Shown piece by piece: positions 17,389 to 25,826 of a DNA stretch of 62,853 bases (position 1 is its first letter; every line of letters starts with the position of its first letter). Both the position numbers and the translations under genes were made by a program. The notes beneath the pieces were generated by a model. That model was not told the DNA's origin and made no database searches. It saw nothing but the letters and a program-made list of their open reading frames with translations. The stretch comes from Haloferax sp. Q22 (GTDB taxonomy: Archaea; Halobacteriota; Halobacteria; Halobacteriales; Haloferacaceae), in contig NZ_LOEP01000004.1 of the NCBI RefSeq assembly GCF_001482285.1, positions 1 through 62,853 of the forward strand, written 5' to 3'.

Positions 17389-19074
17389 TCATGGGTTTGG
17401 AGTACTGAGTCGGCCAAGTTGGTGTAGTGCGTACACCACGGCCCCAACGGCGAGCAGGAGTTTGAGAAGTTCCCAGAACGCGTCGGTCAGGCCGTGGGTC
17501 GTCGTGAGCGGGTGCCAGGTGGCAGTCGCTTCGGTCGCGACGTAGGCAGGCTGTCCCGGTCGCCACGTCGCCGGCCGGTACGTCGCCCGGTAGCTGCCGG
17601 GTTCAGAAACGACGACCGTCGCTTGGCCGGTTTCGTTGAGTGACACCGGCGTCCCAGCGACGGTGACCACGCCACCGGTGTGGTTCGTTCCGGGTGCCCC
17701 GGTCGACAGCGGTGCGCCCGTCGTGTCGTCGGTGAGGGTGACGCGAAGCGTCGCGTCCGTCAGCGAGCGCGACACGGTCGTGAGTGTGAGCGTTGCGTTC
17801 CGAGCGCGTTGTGGCGTTGCTGGGAGCGAACGTGTCGTCGGTGGTCCGGCAACGAGCCCGGTGAGCGTAATCGACGAGGCCGCCGGCTGTCGGAGGCGGA
17901 GCCTGTCGACGTGCTGGTACGCCGTCGGTGTACTCGTGAGATTCGAGTCGTCGAACTGGGGGCGCGCGTGCTGGGTTCCCGTTCGGTCTTCGATCTGTAG
18001 CGGCCCCCACGGCCGGTCCGGCTCCGGACGCGGGCGCGTTGGAACGGCATGGACGACGAGCGGTCGTGCTGTCGGTCGAACCACCGCAGTTGTCGTCGCA
18101 GTTGCCTTGTCGAGCGTCTGCCACGCTGGCTCTGCGGCGGTATAGAACCGCCAGATGTTCTGGACTGCATGGTCGGGTGTCCCTGCGAGTGCATAGCGAC
18201 TCCATGGCGTCAGATTCGAGAGGATGACTTGGCGGGTGTCGTCGTGGTGCGCGAGGACAGCCGTGTCTGCACTTGGCCGTGTGACGACGACAGCCTGCGT
18301 CTGGCTGACGGTGACGTTCGCCGTGACGAGTTCGGTCGTCGTCTCGCGCGTGCCGTTTGCGGTGACTGTGACCGTCCGTTCGAACGCGGCGGTGACGGTT
18401 GCCGTGAGTCGGAACTGCGTTCGCCCCGTCGGGACCTGCTGATAGGTGAACGTCGGCTGTTGTGTGTTCGAGTCGGTTGCGATGACACCTCGGTCGGTGG
18501 CAAACGAGACTGATTCGACACGGTGTGAACGCAGTCGCCACGAGACGGTCGTGTTGCCGGTCGTGACCGGTGTGGTGTCGACTCGATAATCGACATAGCC
18601 ATGGACGGTCCCTGTCGGTCGAACGAATCGCGTCGTCGTCGCGGTCTCGTGGACGAGCGTCGACGGCGACACCGTCAGCAGCGACACTCGAACGTCTCGA
18701 AGTTGGCCATCGGAGCCAACCGTGGCCGACGATGGGCCGAGCGACGTGGTTTCGTCACCCGGCGTCATCGACTGCCGAAGACGGTCGTTCGCCGCCGTCA
18801 CGTTGGGCGGTGTCTCGTACGTGAAGTCCGTACACGTTGCCAGCAATTCGGCTGGTTGCGGGTCGCGTCCGTACTGCTCGCGGTAGCCGTCTGCTGTGAG
18901 ACAGGCGTCCGCGTCGTCCGACCAGCGCGTCGCATTTGTGTGGGGGGCCGGTTGCGACGCGTTTCCGGGTGCTGCTGCTCCAACGCCAACCAGAGCGACG
19001 AGCGCCACGGCGGCGAGGACGCAGGTCACACGGCGGAGCGAAGCTGTAGAACCGCTCGGAGTGTGAGACCTCAC
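17389..19074 (-). CDS. Large exported Thr-rich surface protein of the conjugation operon
   Basis: 561 aa from the GTG at 19074, which places a signal peptide at the N terminus (CVLAAVALVALVGVGAAA). The preceding open frame is Ser/Arg-rich shadow of the upstream gene. The mature part is beta-rich with many N-x-T/S sequons (surface glycosylation is common in haloarchaea) and two Ig-like repeats in the last third (TGAPLSTGAPGTNHTGG, then ATVVVSEPGSYRATY). A C-terminal transmembrane helix (LLKLLLAVGAVVYALHQLG) anchors it. It may act as an adhesin or mating-pair factor. It lies 7 nt after the VirB2-like gene. Confidence 0.6.
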   Translation of the reverse strand: MRSHTPSGSTASLRRVTCVLAAVALVALVGVGAAAPGNASQPAPHTNATRWSDDADACLTADGYREQYGRDPQPAELLATCTDFTYETPPNVTAANDRLRQSMTPGDETTSLGPSSATVGSDGQLRDVRVSLLTVSPSTLVHETATTTRFVRPTGTVHGYVDYRVDTTPVTTGNTTVSWRLRSHRVESVSFATDRGVIATDSNTQQPTFTYQQVPTGRTQFRLTATVTAAFERTVTVTANGTRETTTELVTANVTVSQTQAVVVTRPSADTAVLAHHDDTRQVILSNLTPWSRYALAGTPDHAVQNIWRFYTAAEPAWQTLDKATATTTAVVRPTARPLVVHAVPTRPRPEPDRPWGPLQIEDRTGTQHARPQFDDSNLTSTPTAYQHVDRLRLRQPAASSITLTGLVAGPPTTRSLPATPQRARNATLTLTTVSRSLTDATLRVTLTDDTTGAPLSTGAPGTNHTGGVVTVAGTPVSLNETGQATVVVSEPGSYRATYRPATWRPGQPAYVATEATATWHPLTTTHGLTDAFWELLKLLLAVGAVVYALHQLGRLSTPNP

Positions 19075-19081
19075 GCGACCG

Positions 19082-19519
19082 CTAGATGGGGACGAGGTCG
19101 ATACACGTCGCAAGCGGGAGGCCCATCGTACTTCCAGCGACGGTGTAGAGCGGGCCGAGTAAGACGAGCGTGAGCGTCGATTTGAGTGCGGTTCGCTTGT
19201 GTCGCTTGATCTTCTCTCGTTGGTCTGGGCTGAGCGTGAAAATCTCAGACAGCGAGTTCCCCTGCCAGACGACGACGAGGCCGATGAGTCCAACCGTCGT
19301 CGTGAGTTGGAAGAATCCAGAGATCATCGTCGGGATTCGGTCTGTTTGACAGATGACACTCTCTTGGGCGAGTGCCGGTTCGACAGCAATGAGACTGAGC
19401 AAGACGACTCCAATCAGTCCATGTCGAGCGAGATGTCTAACCGTCGGTACAGCGTGCGTATGGCCAGAAGAGCGAGCGTGTGCTGCTGCTCTTCGGACCC
19501 GAGCGAATGGGCGAGTCAT
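19082..19519 (-). CDS. VirB2/TrbC-like pilin-type small membrane protein
   Basis: 145 aa. A long basic N-terminal region leads to a signal peptide with a classical cleavage site (AVEPALAQES, about 46-54). Two hydrophobic helices follow (about 67-88 and 112-130), separated by a charged cytoplasmic loop rich in Lys/Arg. This matches VirB2/TrbC conjugative pilins, which are small, signal-bearing and bitopic. It is the first gene of the minus-strand operon leading to the VirB6-, VirB3- and VirB4-like genes. The start could also be further in, at Val/Met codons before the signal peptide. Confidence 0.55.
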   Translation of the reverse strand: MTRPFARVRRAAAHARSSGHTHAVPTVRHLARHGLIGVVLLSLIAVEPALAQESVICQTDRIPTMISGFFQLTTTVGLIGLVVVWQGNSLSEIFTLSPDQREKIKRHKRTALKSTLTLVLLGPLYTVAGSTMGLPLATCIDLVPI

Positions 19520-19764
19520 ACTTCTTGGGTAGACGGGCTTTCACCGCGTTCGAGTGGTGGCTGCCATCGAACTGTCACCGATTGGGTAGGAGTCGGAGAC
19601 TATCGCTTGTTTTTCTCGATAGCTAGCTATAAATTTGGCGCAGAGATATCATCTATGATACTGACGGCCCACATTTCAACGGAACCGATGTATTCTACTA
19701 CTTACAGGCCTAATTGAAAGACTTAGAATTGATATTTATAATCAACGGAGCATCGTACTGTAAT

Positions 19765-19794
19765 TTTATAACAGCCGACAAGGGTGCCGGCTGT
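19765..19794 (+). promoter_or_regulatory. Shared element promoter/operator, copy 5 (integrase operon)
   Basis: TTTAT at 19765-19769, 12 nt, GGGTGC at 19782-19787. Here the palindromic arms are ACAGCCG (19771-19777) and CGGCTGT (19788-19794). Spacing of TTTAT to GGGTGC equals that in front of the antirestriction, SWIM, zinc-knuckle and TFB genes, though the arm sequences differ. The recombinase ATG follows at 19814. Confidence 0.5.
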
Positions 19795-19813
19795 ATTCGG
19801 CCGGCGATTACGT

Positions 19814-20311
19814 ATGAGACGAACGAAATCAAGAGAAGCGATAGATCGCGTTGGGATATACGCTCGTATTGGCGACGTTCCTGAGATTCACCGGCTGTCA
19901 CGGCATCAGCCGACGTACCAGGGTCAAGATACGTGGTCCGAATTCTGTGAGGAATACGAGTACGGACGTGGCTCTGGTTCACGGTACAACGAGGCAGTCG
20001 ATCGGGCTGGATCACATTGGCTCGAACATATGGACGAATTGCAGCGTCATCATGCTCTTGCGACGCCAACACATGTTGAGCGTTGGTGTCGACGTCTTTT
20101 GGATGATAAGTCAGCTGCAACCGCGTACAATTACTGGGTTCGTATCAAGCGCTTCTACGATTGGTTGTTGTGGCATACCAACCACCCACATCGGTATTCT
20201 CCAGTAATGCTTGCTGTTGTCGCCGGTGGCGCAGCTGGTGACATTTGGGATGTGAAAATTAAGAAATGGGAGACTGTTCGCCCACGGAACGAGGGAGGCG
20301 ATTCCGCGTGA
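19814..20311 (+). CDS. Recombinase accessory protein: free-standing SAM-like core-binding domain
   Basis: 165 aa from ATG 19814 (a GTG at 19784 is in frame but lies inside the promoter dyad). The second half (VERWCRRLLDDKSAATAYNY, then IKRFYDWLLWH) matches the N-terminal SAM-like DNA-binding domain of tyrosine recombinases. There is no catalytic domain. It is coupled to the complete recombinase by a GTGA overlap at 20308-20311. It may help the integrase bind its arm or core sites, or be an excision factor. Confidence 0.65.
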   Translation: MRRTKSREAIDRVGIYARIGDVPEIHRLSRHQPTYQGQDTWSEFCEEYEYGRGSGSRYNEAVDRAGSHWLEHMDELQRHHALATPTHVERWCRRLLDDKSAATAYNYWVRIKRFYDWLLWHTNHPHRYSPVMLAVVAGGAAGDIWDVKIKKWETVRPRNEGGDSA

Positions 20312-21429
20312 CTGAACAGCCGCAAACCCCCCGTGAGATGTTAGCAGAGGAATTCGGTCAGTCTACCGACCCACTTGCCGCGCTTGAACCAACGTTCAAC
20401 AAGACGACTGTCGACCCATTCGAGGTGTTCTTTGAGGAAGTGCTAAACGCACGGGATCTCTCATCAGCAACTCGAGGACACTTTGCGTATGTCTTCGACG
20501 AGTGGCGCTCACATATGTGTGAGATGGGACGACACCCAGCTTGTCCTGCGCTCGAACACGTCGAGGCCTACATTGAGATACAGCGTACACCAAAAAAAGA
20601 GGGTGGCCGCGGAAACACGGCACGAACGGTTAAAGAAAAACTGCGCAAGCTCAACCGGGCATATCAGTACTGGCAGGACGACCCCGTATTCCCACATAAA
20701 GACGGCTACAACCCATTCGAGCTAGCCAAGAAACGGGTTTCGTTGCGTGTCAAGAAGACTAAGGAGCATCGAAAGGTCACGATTGCAGAGCTCCGGGATA
20801 TGGTTGCCTCGGTAACCAATCTCCGGGCGAGGGCACTCATCATGCTTCAGTTGAAGCTTGGCCTGCGCGCTGGTGAAGTTTCGAACCTCCGTCTCGAAGA
20901 CATCAGCCTAACAGCGTCGCTTACAAATGAAGCATATCCAACGCTGGGGTCGCATGAAGCATTAGGCACGAGGACAAATCTCGTGTACATCCCGTCGCGG
21001 GATGAGCGGGACGGGAATAAATCGGTTAGACCGCGTCTCCTCCCGTTAGATACAGAAATACGGTCGCTTCTGGACCGCTATCTATACGCACGGCCCAAGA
21101 ACGGTGAGCCGTGGTTGTTTCTGTCGAAAAAGAGCCACACCCAGATGACTGTAAAAGGTGTGAACAAGGTCTGGAAGAAAAACTTCCATCCGAAGTATGC
21201 AGAAACGGACGCGCATCGGCCGATTACAAGTCATTTCGGTCGGCACCGGTTCACCACATATTGGCGTGTCGAACAAAACCTGAACCGGCAACTCGTGAAA
21301 TATCTCCGAGGCGACCGGACTGGTAGCTTTACGAACAGTAGTGGGATCGATGCATATCTTCACGCGTACTACGAAGATATCGAAGCAACATACCGAGCGG
21401 ATATCTACAAATTAATCGAGGAGGCGTAG
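20308..21429 (+). CDS. Tyrosine recombinase (integrase, XerC/D family)
   Basis: 373 aa from the GTG at 20308, which overlaps the upstream stop. Residues about 40-145 form its own SAM-like core-binding domain and about 165-370 the catalytic domain. Catalytic residues visible are Arg in LKLGLRAGEVSNL, the His/Arg cluster SHFGRHRFTTYW and a Tyr in IDAYLHAYYEDI near the C terminus. It is expected to integrate and excise the element. It is the last gene before the change to chromosomal composition. Confidence 0.85.
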   Translation: MTEQPQTPREMLAEEFGQSTDPLAALEPTFNKTTVDPFEVFFEEVLNARDLSSATRGHFAYVFDEWRSHMCEMGRHPACPALEHVEAYIEIQRTPKKEGGRGNTARTVKEKLRKLNRAYQYWQDDPVFPHKDGYNPFELAKKRVSLRVKKTKEHRKVTIAELRDMVASVTNLRARALIMLQLKLGLRAGEVSNLRLEDISLTASLTNEAYPTLGSHEALGTRTNLVYIPSRDERDGNKSVRPRLLPLDTEIRSLLDRYLYARPKNGEPWLFLSKKSHTQMTVKGVNKVWKKNFHPKYAETDAHRPITSHFGRHRFTTYWRVEQNLNRQLVKYLRGDRTGSFTNSSGIDAYLHAYYEDIEATYRADIYKLIEEA

Positions 21430-21492
21430 TACTGTACTTTTTAGAAATTATTGTCGATCCTCCCTACTATCTCACCGGATAGCTGAATCCCT

Positions 21493-23283
21493 CTACTCCT
21501 CCCGCAACGCCGGAAGCCGAAGCACCACTTCGGTCCCGCCCTCCTCGCGGGGATGGAAGGCGACGGTACCGCCGAGTTGGTCGACGCCCCACTTGACCAG
21601 CCAGAGACCGAGGCCGCTGGCGTGTCTGAGTTGCGTCTCGCCGTGGGCGTCGATGGCGGCGAGTTCGCTCGCGTTGATGCCGGGGCCGTCGTCTTCGACG
21701 CGAATCACGAGTTCGTCGGTCTCGTGGCTCGCGGTCACCGTGACGACCGGCGTCGCCGCTGGGTTGTGTTGGACGCCGTTTTCGACGAGTTCGCGGACGA
21801 TGGGTTCGAGCGTGGGCGCACAGACGAAGTCGTGGGCGGGAAGCTCGTGGAGTCGGATATTCCCACAGGGGAACTCGGTGCGGACGGTGTCCGCGGCGGC
21901 CCGTATCTGAACGGCTACGGGGAGGAGACGGATGTCGTCGTCGCCCTCGCGGGTCGCGCCGAGTTTGCGCGCCTTTTGGCTGATGTTGACGAGCGTCGAC
22001 GCGTGGTCGTGGAGGGTCTGGGCGTGGTCCCGCGCGTCGTCGAGTTCGCCGGCGTCGATGTCGTCCAAGACGAGGTTCGCGTAGCCTTCGAGGAGGTTCG
22101 CCTCGGTCCGGAGGTTGTGTCGAAGGACGCGGTTCATCACCTCGAGTTGCTGGAGGTTCAGCCGGCGGTCGGTCACGTCGCGGAAGACGAGCGCGTGGCC
22201 GATATCGCGGCCGTGGTGGTCAGTAAAGGCGCTCGTCCGGAGTTCGAAGTAGCGCTGTCCCGACCCGAGTCTGACCGTGAGGTGGTCCGTGTCCCGCTGG
22301 TCGGGCGAGAACGCCTCGATAACGTCGCTGACGGGGTTGCCTTTGAGCTCGGCGGCGGTGTCGCCGAGAATCCGCGCGGCCGCTTGGTTCACGTCGGTGA
22401 CGCGCCACTTCGTGTCGGTGACGATGACCGCGTCGGTCATCGTCTCGACCACGCGTTCGCGGGCGACCCACCGAGGGATCGGTCGGGCTTCGAGGAGTTC
22501 GAACCGACTGACGGCGACGGTACACGCGAGGCCGGCGAACGCGAACGCCGCGGGAGTCATGTCGATGGCCGGGCCGTACAGTTCGAGCAGCGTCGTCGCG
22601 GCGTTTCCGAGCACGGGCATCAGCGCCCCGACGATGAGGATCGCGGCCTGGAGGCGGTAGATCGTCGGCATGTCCAGCGCCGTCCGGAAGACGACGATCG
22701 CCCCGGCGAGCCACAGCAGGTAGCTGTATCCCAACAGGACCCAGTACAGCGGTCCCCACTCGGTCTGGAGGACGGTAATCGTCCGACCGATGGCGGGGAC
22801 GACGGTGACCGAACTCCACATCAGGTGGTGTGCGGGGTTGGTCCAGACGGCGACGAAGCCGACCACGGGGAGAAACGAGAGGACGAGAAGCGACCCCGAC
22901 GCGGTGAATCGGTCCCGACCGGCGTAGGCGAACGCGAAGAGGAACCAAGCGATGGGGGCCACGAGGACGCCGGCCCACTGGAGGTTCGCAAGGACGAGTT
23001 TGAGCGTCAGGTCCGCGACGAGGAGTTCCAACAGGTAGCCCGCCGACCACCAGCCGCTGGCGAGGCCGAACACGATGAGCCCGGTCGCGCCGGGCGTCGA
23101 GCGCCGTCGCCACGCGAACAGGGCGACGTAGCCGCTTACGACGCCGGTGATAACCATCAGGCCGACGACGACGACGATGAGTGAGACCGGCTGTATCAGC
23201 AGGCGTGCGCTGACGTCGCTTCCGAACACCAACTGTTCGAAGGGGACCCACTCGATGCTCGGGAACACTAACTGAATAGTCAT
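21493..23283 (-). CDS. Membrane histidine kinase (7TM sensor, PAS, HATPase)
   Basis: 596 aa. Seven hydrophobic helices in residues 30-245 form a HisKA_7TM sensor. A PAS domain (about 270-385; AVIVTDTKWRVTDVNQAAARILG) follows, then an H-box RVLRHNLRTEANLLEG (phosphoacceptor His) and an HATPase domain with ELVENGVQHN and RVEDDGPGI. The signal is unknown. There is no adjacent response regulator, as is common for haloarchaeal orphan kinases. First gene of the chromosome after the mobile element. Confidence 0.85.
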   Translation of the reverse strand: MTIQLVFPSIEWVPFEQLVFGSDVSARLLIQPVSLIVVVVGLMVITGVVSGYVALFAWRRRSTPGATGLIVFGLASGWWSAGYLLELLVADLTLKLVLANLQWAGVLVAPIAWFLFAFAYAGRDRFTASGSLLVLSFLPVVGFVAVWTNPAHHLMWSSVTVVPAIGRTITVLQTEWGPLYWVLLGYSYLLWLAGAIVVFRTALDMPTIYRLQAAILIVGALMPVLGNAATTLLELYGPAIDMTPAAFAFAGLACTVAVSRFELLEARPIPRWVARERVVETMTDAVIVTDTKWRVTDVNQAAARILGDTAAELKGNPVSDVIEAFSPDQRDTDHLTVRLGSGQRYFELRTSAFTDHHGRDIGHALVFRDVTDRRLNLQQLEVMNRVLRHNLRTEANLLEGYANLVLDDIDAGELDDARDHAQTLHDHASTLVNISQKARKLGATREGDDDIRLLPVAVQIRAAADTVRTEFPCGNIRLHELPAHDFVCAPTLEPIVRELVENGVQHNPAATPVVTVTASHETDELVIRVEDDGPGINASELAAIDAHGETQLRHASGLGLWLVKWGVDQLGGTVAFHPREEGGTEVVLRLPALREE

Positions 23284-23384
23284 TCACCAGGTGACAAAAA
23301 CGTATTCGAGAATCTGAGCGGGGAGTTTCACCCCGATGCCGCCTCCGAACTCGTCTCAGCGGCGTTGTATCAGCGGTTGACGCG

Positions 23385-24278
23385 TCACGCGAGCGCCCCG
23401 CCGGTTCCGACAGCCGCGGCGACGACCGCGACGCCGACGGCCATCAGCACGCCCTCGCCGTCGCGGAGCGTACAGAGTCGCTCGACCGACCGGGAGGACC
23501 CGGTGAGCGCGTGGGTAATCCACGTCGAATAGGCGACCGAAGGAAGGAGCGCGACCGGAGCCCACGCGGGGACGACGCCGACCCACGCCGCACCCGAGAC
23601 GAGTCCGAGCGAGACGAGTTCTAACCCGTAGAGGCTCAGTTGCGTGCGGCGGACGCCGACGACCGTCGGCAGGGTCTCGACGCCGTTCCGGGCGTCGCCC
23701 GTCACGTCGCGGACGTTGTGGACTTCGACCGAGATGGCCGAGCGGAGGAAGAACCAGCCCGCCGCGACGGCCGCGCCGGCGGCGTAGTCGGGTGCGGTCG
23801 CGGCGACCGAGAGCGGGATGAACGCCACGGGCACCGCCCACGCGAGCGACACCGTCGCGGTGTTGACGAGGAACACGTCTTTGAGCCGGTCGACAGACGA
23901 GAACGGGACGAGCGGGACGGTGTAGAACGCGGCGACGACGCCCGGAAACAGCGTCAGCCCGAGGGCGTAGACGCCGCCGTACCGGACGGCGAGCCAGAGC
24001 GCGACGGCGACGACGGCCACCGAGCAGGCGGCGTACAGCCGCGGGTGAGACGCCACGAAGGCGGTCCGTTCCGCGTAGTTCTCCGCGTCGGCGTCGAGGT
24101 CGGCGAGCTTGTCGAAGTTGTAGATGCCGATGGTGATGAGGAAGCCGACGACGAGGGCGGCGTTCGGCGTGATTCCGGCGAGCGCGGACGCGACGAACAC
24201 CTCGGCGATGGTCGACGCGCCGAGGAACACCGAGCTGTGGACGACCGCACCGTACAGGCGAGTTGGAACGATTCGCAT
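23385..24278 (-). CDS. UbiA-family prenyltransferase
   Basis: 297 aa from the ATG at 24278 (the open frame upstream is spurious). It is a multi-pass membrane protein with the two Asp-rich prenyl-diphosphate motifs, NFDKLADLDAD (about 52-62) and HNVRDVTGDARNGVETLP (about 190-207). The family transfers isoprenoid chains to aromatic or lipid acceptors; which acceptor is used here cannot be told. The gene diverges from the 24402 gene across about 120 nt. Confidence 0.8.
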   Translation of the reverse strand: MRIVPTRLYGAVVHSSVFLGASTIAEVFVASALAGITPNAALVVGFLITIGIYNFDKLADLDADAENYAERTAFVASHPRLYAACSVAVVAVALWLAVRYGGVYALGLTLFPGVVAAFYTVPLVPFSSVDRLKDVFLVNTATVSLAWAVPVAFIPLSVAATAPDYAAGAAVAAGWFFLRSAISVEVHNVRDVTGDARNGVETLPTVVGVRRTQLSLYGLELVSLGLVSGAAWVGVVPAWAPVALLPSVAYSTWITHALTGSSRSVERLCTLRDGEGVLMAVGVAVVAAAVGTGGALA

Positions 24279-24401
24279 GGCACCTTCGTGTCGTGGCGCG
24301 AGCAGATTAGTTGTGAGCCAGGCAACAGTTTTCCCCGGGAATCCGGTTTTCGCTTGCGGTCGAACGTGTTCGGGACCTCGCTCATTCGGATTCGGCGCGT
24401 A

Positions 24402-24869
24402 ATGGGACGTATGGAGACAGGGACAGCCGAGCGGAAAGCGCCGGACGCGACGGGTGCGGCGGATGCGACAGAGGACGCGACAGACGCGGCGTCGGAGACG
24501 GCGGACTCGCCAGAGACGACAGTCGAGGTCAAACTGACCGGACATGTCAGGACGGCCGCGGGCACCCATCAGATGGAGTTCACCTTCGAGGGTGAGACGC
24601 TCCGGGCGTTCCTCGACGCGTTCTTCGAAGCCTACAACGTGCGCGACCTCGTCATCGCAGAGCGCGAGGCGGACGCGACGACGCGGGGGTGGGCGCGGGT
24701 GGAGCGACCGCCGGGCACGTGGCGGAAGAACCCCGAAGGAGAGCAGACGCAGCCCTACGCCCGCGTCCTCGTCAACGGCGTGTTCAACGAGAACCTCGAC
24801 GGCTTCGACACGCGACTCGACGACGGCGACCGCGTCGCGCTCATGAAGCCGTTTCTGTACTGTGTGTGA
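24402..24869 (+). CDS. MoaD/ThiS-like beta-grasp protein lacking a C-terminal Gly-Gly
   Basis: 155 aa (ATG 24402; ATG 24411 is an alternative). A 45-residue acidic Ala/Thr-rich leader precedes a beta-grasp domain of about 105 residues (VEVKLTGHVRTAAG, FEGETLRAFLDAFFEAY, RVLVNGVFNENLDGFDTRLDDGDRVALM). MoaD, ThiS and archaeal SAMP modifiers end in Gly-Gly for adenylation; this one ends KPFLYCV, so it should not be conjugatable in the normal way. A structural or sulfur-binding role through the penultimate Cys is conceivable. Confidence 0.6.
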   Translation: MGRMETGTAERKAPDATGAADATEDATDAASETADSPETTVEVKLTGHVRTAAGTHQMEFTFEGETLRAFLDAFFEAYNVRDLVIAEREADATTRGWARVERPPGTWRKNPEGEQTQPYARVLVNGVFNENLDGFDTRLDDGDRVALMKPFLYCV

Positions 24870-24966
24870 GCGGTGGTCTCCGTAAGGGACCCTCCCGACG
24901 TGACGGCGGGTCGTCCTGACGCCCGACCGCCGCAGGACTAACGTCCTCGGCCGACAGAAGACAGGT

Positions 24967-25440
24967 ATGTCATCGCCCTCTACGGACGACTCGACTCGTG
25001 AGCGCGGCCCGGACGAGGCGTTCTGCCGCGACTGCGGCGCGGTCATTAACGCGCGCGCAGAAATCTGCCCCGAATGCGGGGTCCGCCAGCGCGACCCGCC
25101 GAAGTCGTCGGTCGACTCGGCGCTCGACGACCTGTTCGAAGGTGGCAACCCCTTCGTCGCGGCGGTGCTGTCCGCGATTTTCCCCGGTCTCGGACAGCTG
25201 TACAACCGCGAGCTCGAACGCGGCCTCGTCTTCGCGGTCGGCTTCATCGTCGCCTCCGTCTCGGTGATGGTCTTCATCGGCTTCCTCCTCGCGCCCGCCG
25301 TGTGGCTCTACGCGGTGTACGACGCCTACACGCGTGCCGAACTCCGGGCCGAGGAGCTACGGCGGGAGGCCGAGCGGGGACAGGAGACGGAGATTTCGGT
25401 CAGCGAGGCGGACGGCGAGCACGAGGAACGCGAGGAATAG
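24967..25440 (+). CDS. Zinc-ribbon plus two-helix (TM2-like) membrane protein
   Basis: 157 aa. An N-terminal zinc ribbon with CRDCG and CPECG (about 20-38) is followed by a TM2-like unit. Helix one follows the motif FPGLGQLYNRELERG and helix two is FIGFLLAPAVWLYAVYDAY. The C terminus is Glu-rich. The family is widespread in archaea with unknown role, often thought to regulate membrane processes. It stands alone. Confidence 0.7.
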   Translation: MSSPSTDDSTRERGPDEAFCRDCGAVINARAEICPECGVRQRDPPKSSVDSALDDLFEGGNPFVAAVLSAIFPGLGQLYNRELERGLVFAVGFIVASVSVMVFIGFLLAPAVWLYAVYDAYTRAELRAEELRREAERGQETEISVSEADGEHEEREE

Positions 25441-25619
25441 ACGCGAAAAGTCGAGTGTCCGTTGGGAAGGTTTTGTTCTGGGCGTCGTGCGGCGTCGAGA
25501 GTGTGGGTGTAACTGATGTGGTCCTCCCTGAAATTGACGGACTTAGCAGCCTTGAACTCGGAGTTCGTAGTCCATCGAGACCAAGGTCCTCAAACTACTT
25601 CCGATTGCATACGCAATGT

Positions 25620-25826
25620 ATGCGCATGAGCACGTCAATTCGCGTCTCTGACGAGACAAAAGAGAAACTGGCGAGGCTGAAGCGTGAAGATGAGAGTTGG
25701 GATGAGTTTCTCGACCGATTGGCGAACGAAGGGTCGGGGATGAAGGCTGGTGCGTGGAAGGGAACTGACAAAGCCGAACAGGCGCGCGAGGCGATCAAGC
25801 GTTCTCGAGAGAGCTACGAGAAGTGA
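25620..25826 (+). CDS. vapB: VapB-type antitoxin (ribbon-helix-helix-like)
   Basis: 68 aa from ATG 25620 or 66 aa from ATG 25626. The N-terminal STSIRVSDETKEKLARLKR is the RHH beta-strand and helix that binds DNA, and the basic, flexible C-terminal tail would wrap the toxin. It overlaps the PIN-domain gene by 4 nt (GTGA), the classical type II toxin-antitoxin layout. It probably autorepresses the pair. Confidence 0.75.
   Translation: MRMSTSIRVSDETKEKLARLKREDESWDEFLDRLANEGSGMKAGAWKGTDKAEQAREAIKRSRESYEK

Larger units (their letters stand above)
1..21450. mobile_element. Right part of an integrated conjugative-type element (left end outside window)
   Basis: The block combines a tyrosine recombinase pair at its right edge, a conjugation-type VirB operon, an ArdC-like antirestriction gene, an element-encoded TFB, many small zinc-finger genes and several orphan genes. 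Base composition is visibly more A+T rich than the chromosome beginning at about 21480, where housekeeping-style high-GC codon use starts. No relaxase, VirD4 coupling protein or replication gene is seen, so those would lie further left or be absent. I could not locate attL or attR, and the right limit is placed just after the integrase stop codon. No tRNA lies at this junction. Confidence 0.7.

Noticed and set aside
21553-23184. 543-codon open frame antisense to the membrane histidine kinase
   Set aside because: High-GC shadow frame: composition is dominated by Asp/Glu/Arg/Gly/Val without domain motifs, while the other strand has a full kinase with H-box and ATP lid.
23640-24401. N-terminal extension of the MoaD-like gene
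   Set aside because: It is antisense to the prenyltransferase and has shadow-type composition; the gene starts at 24402.
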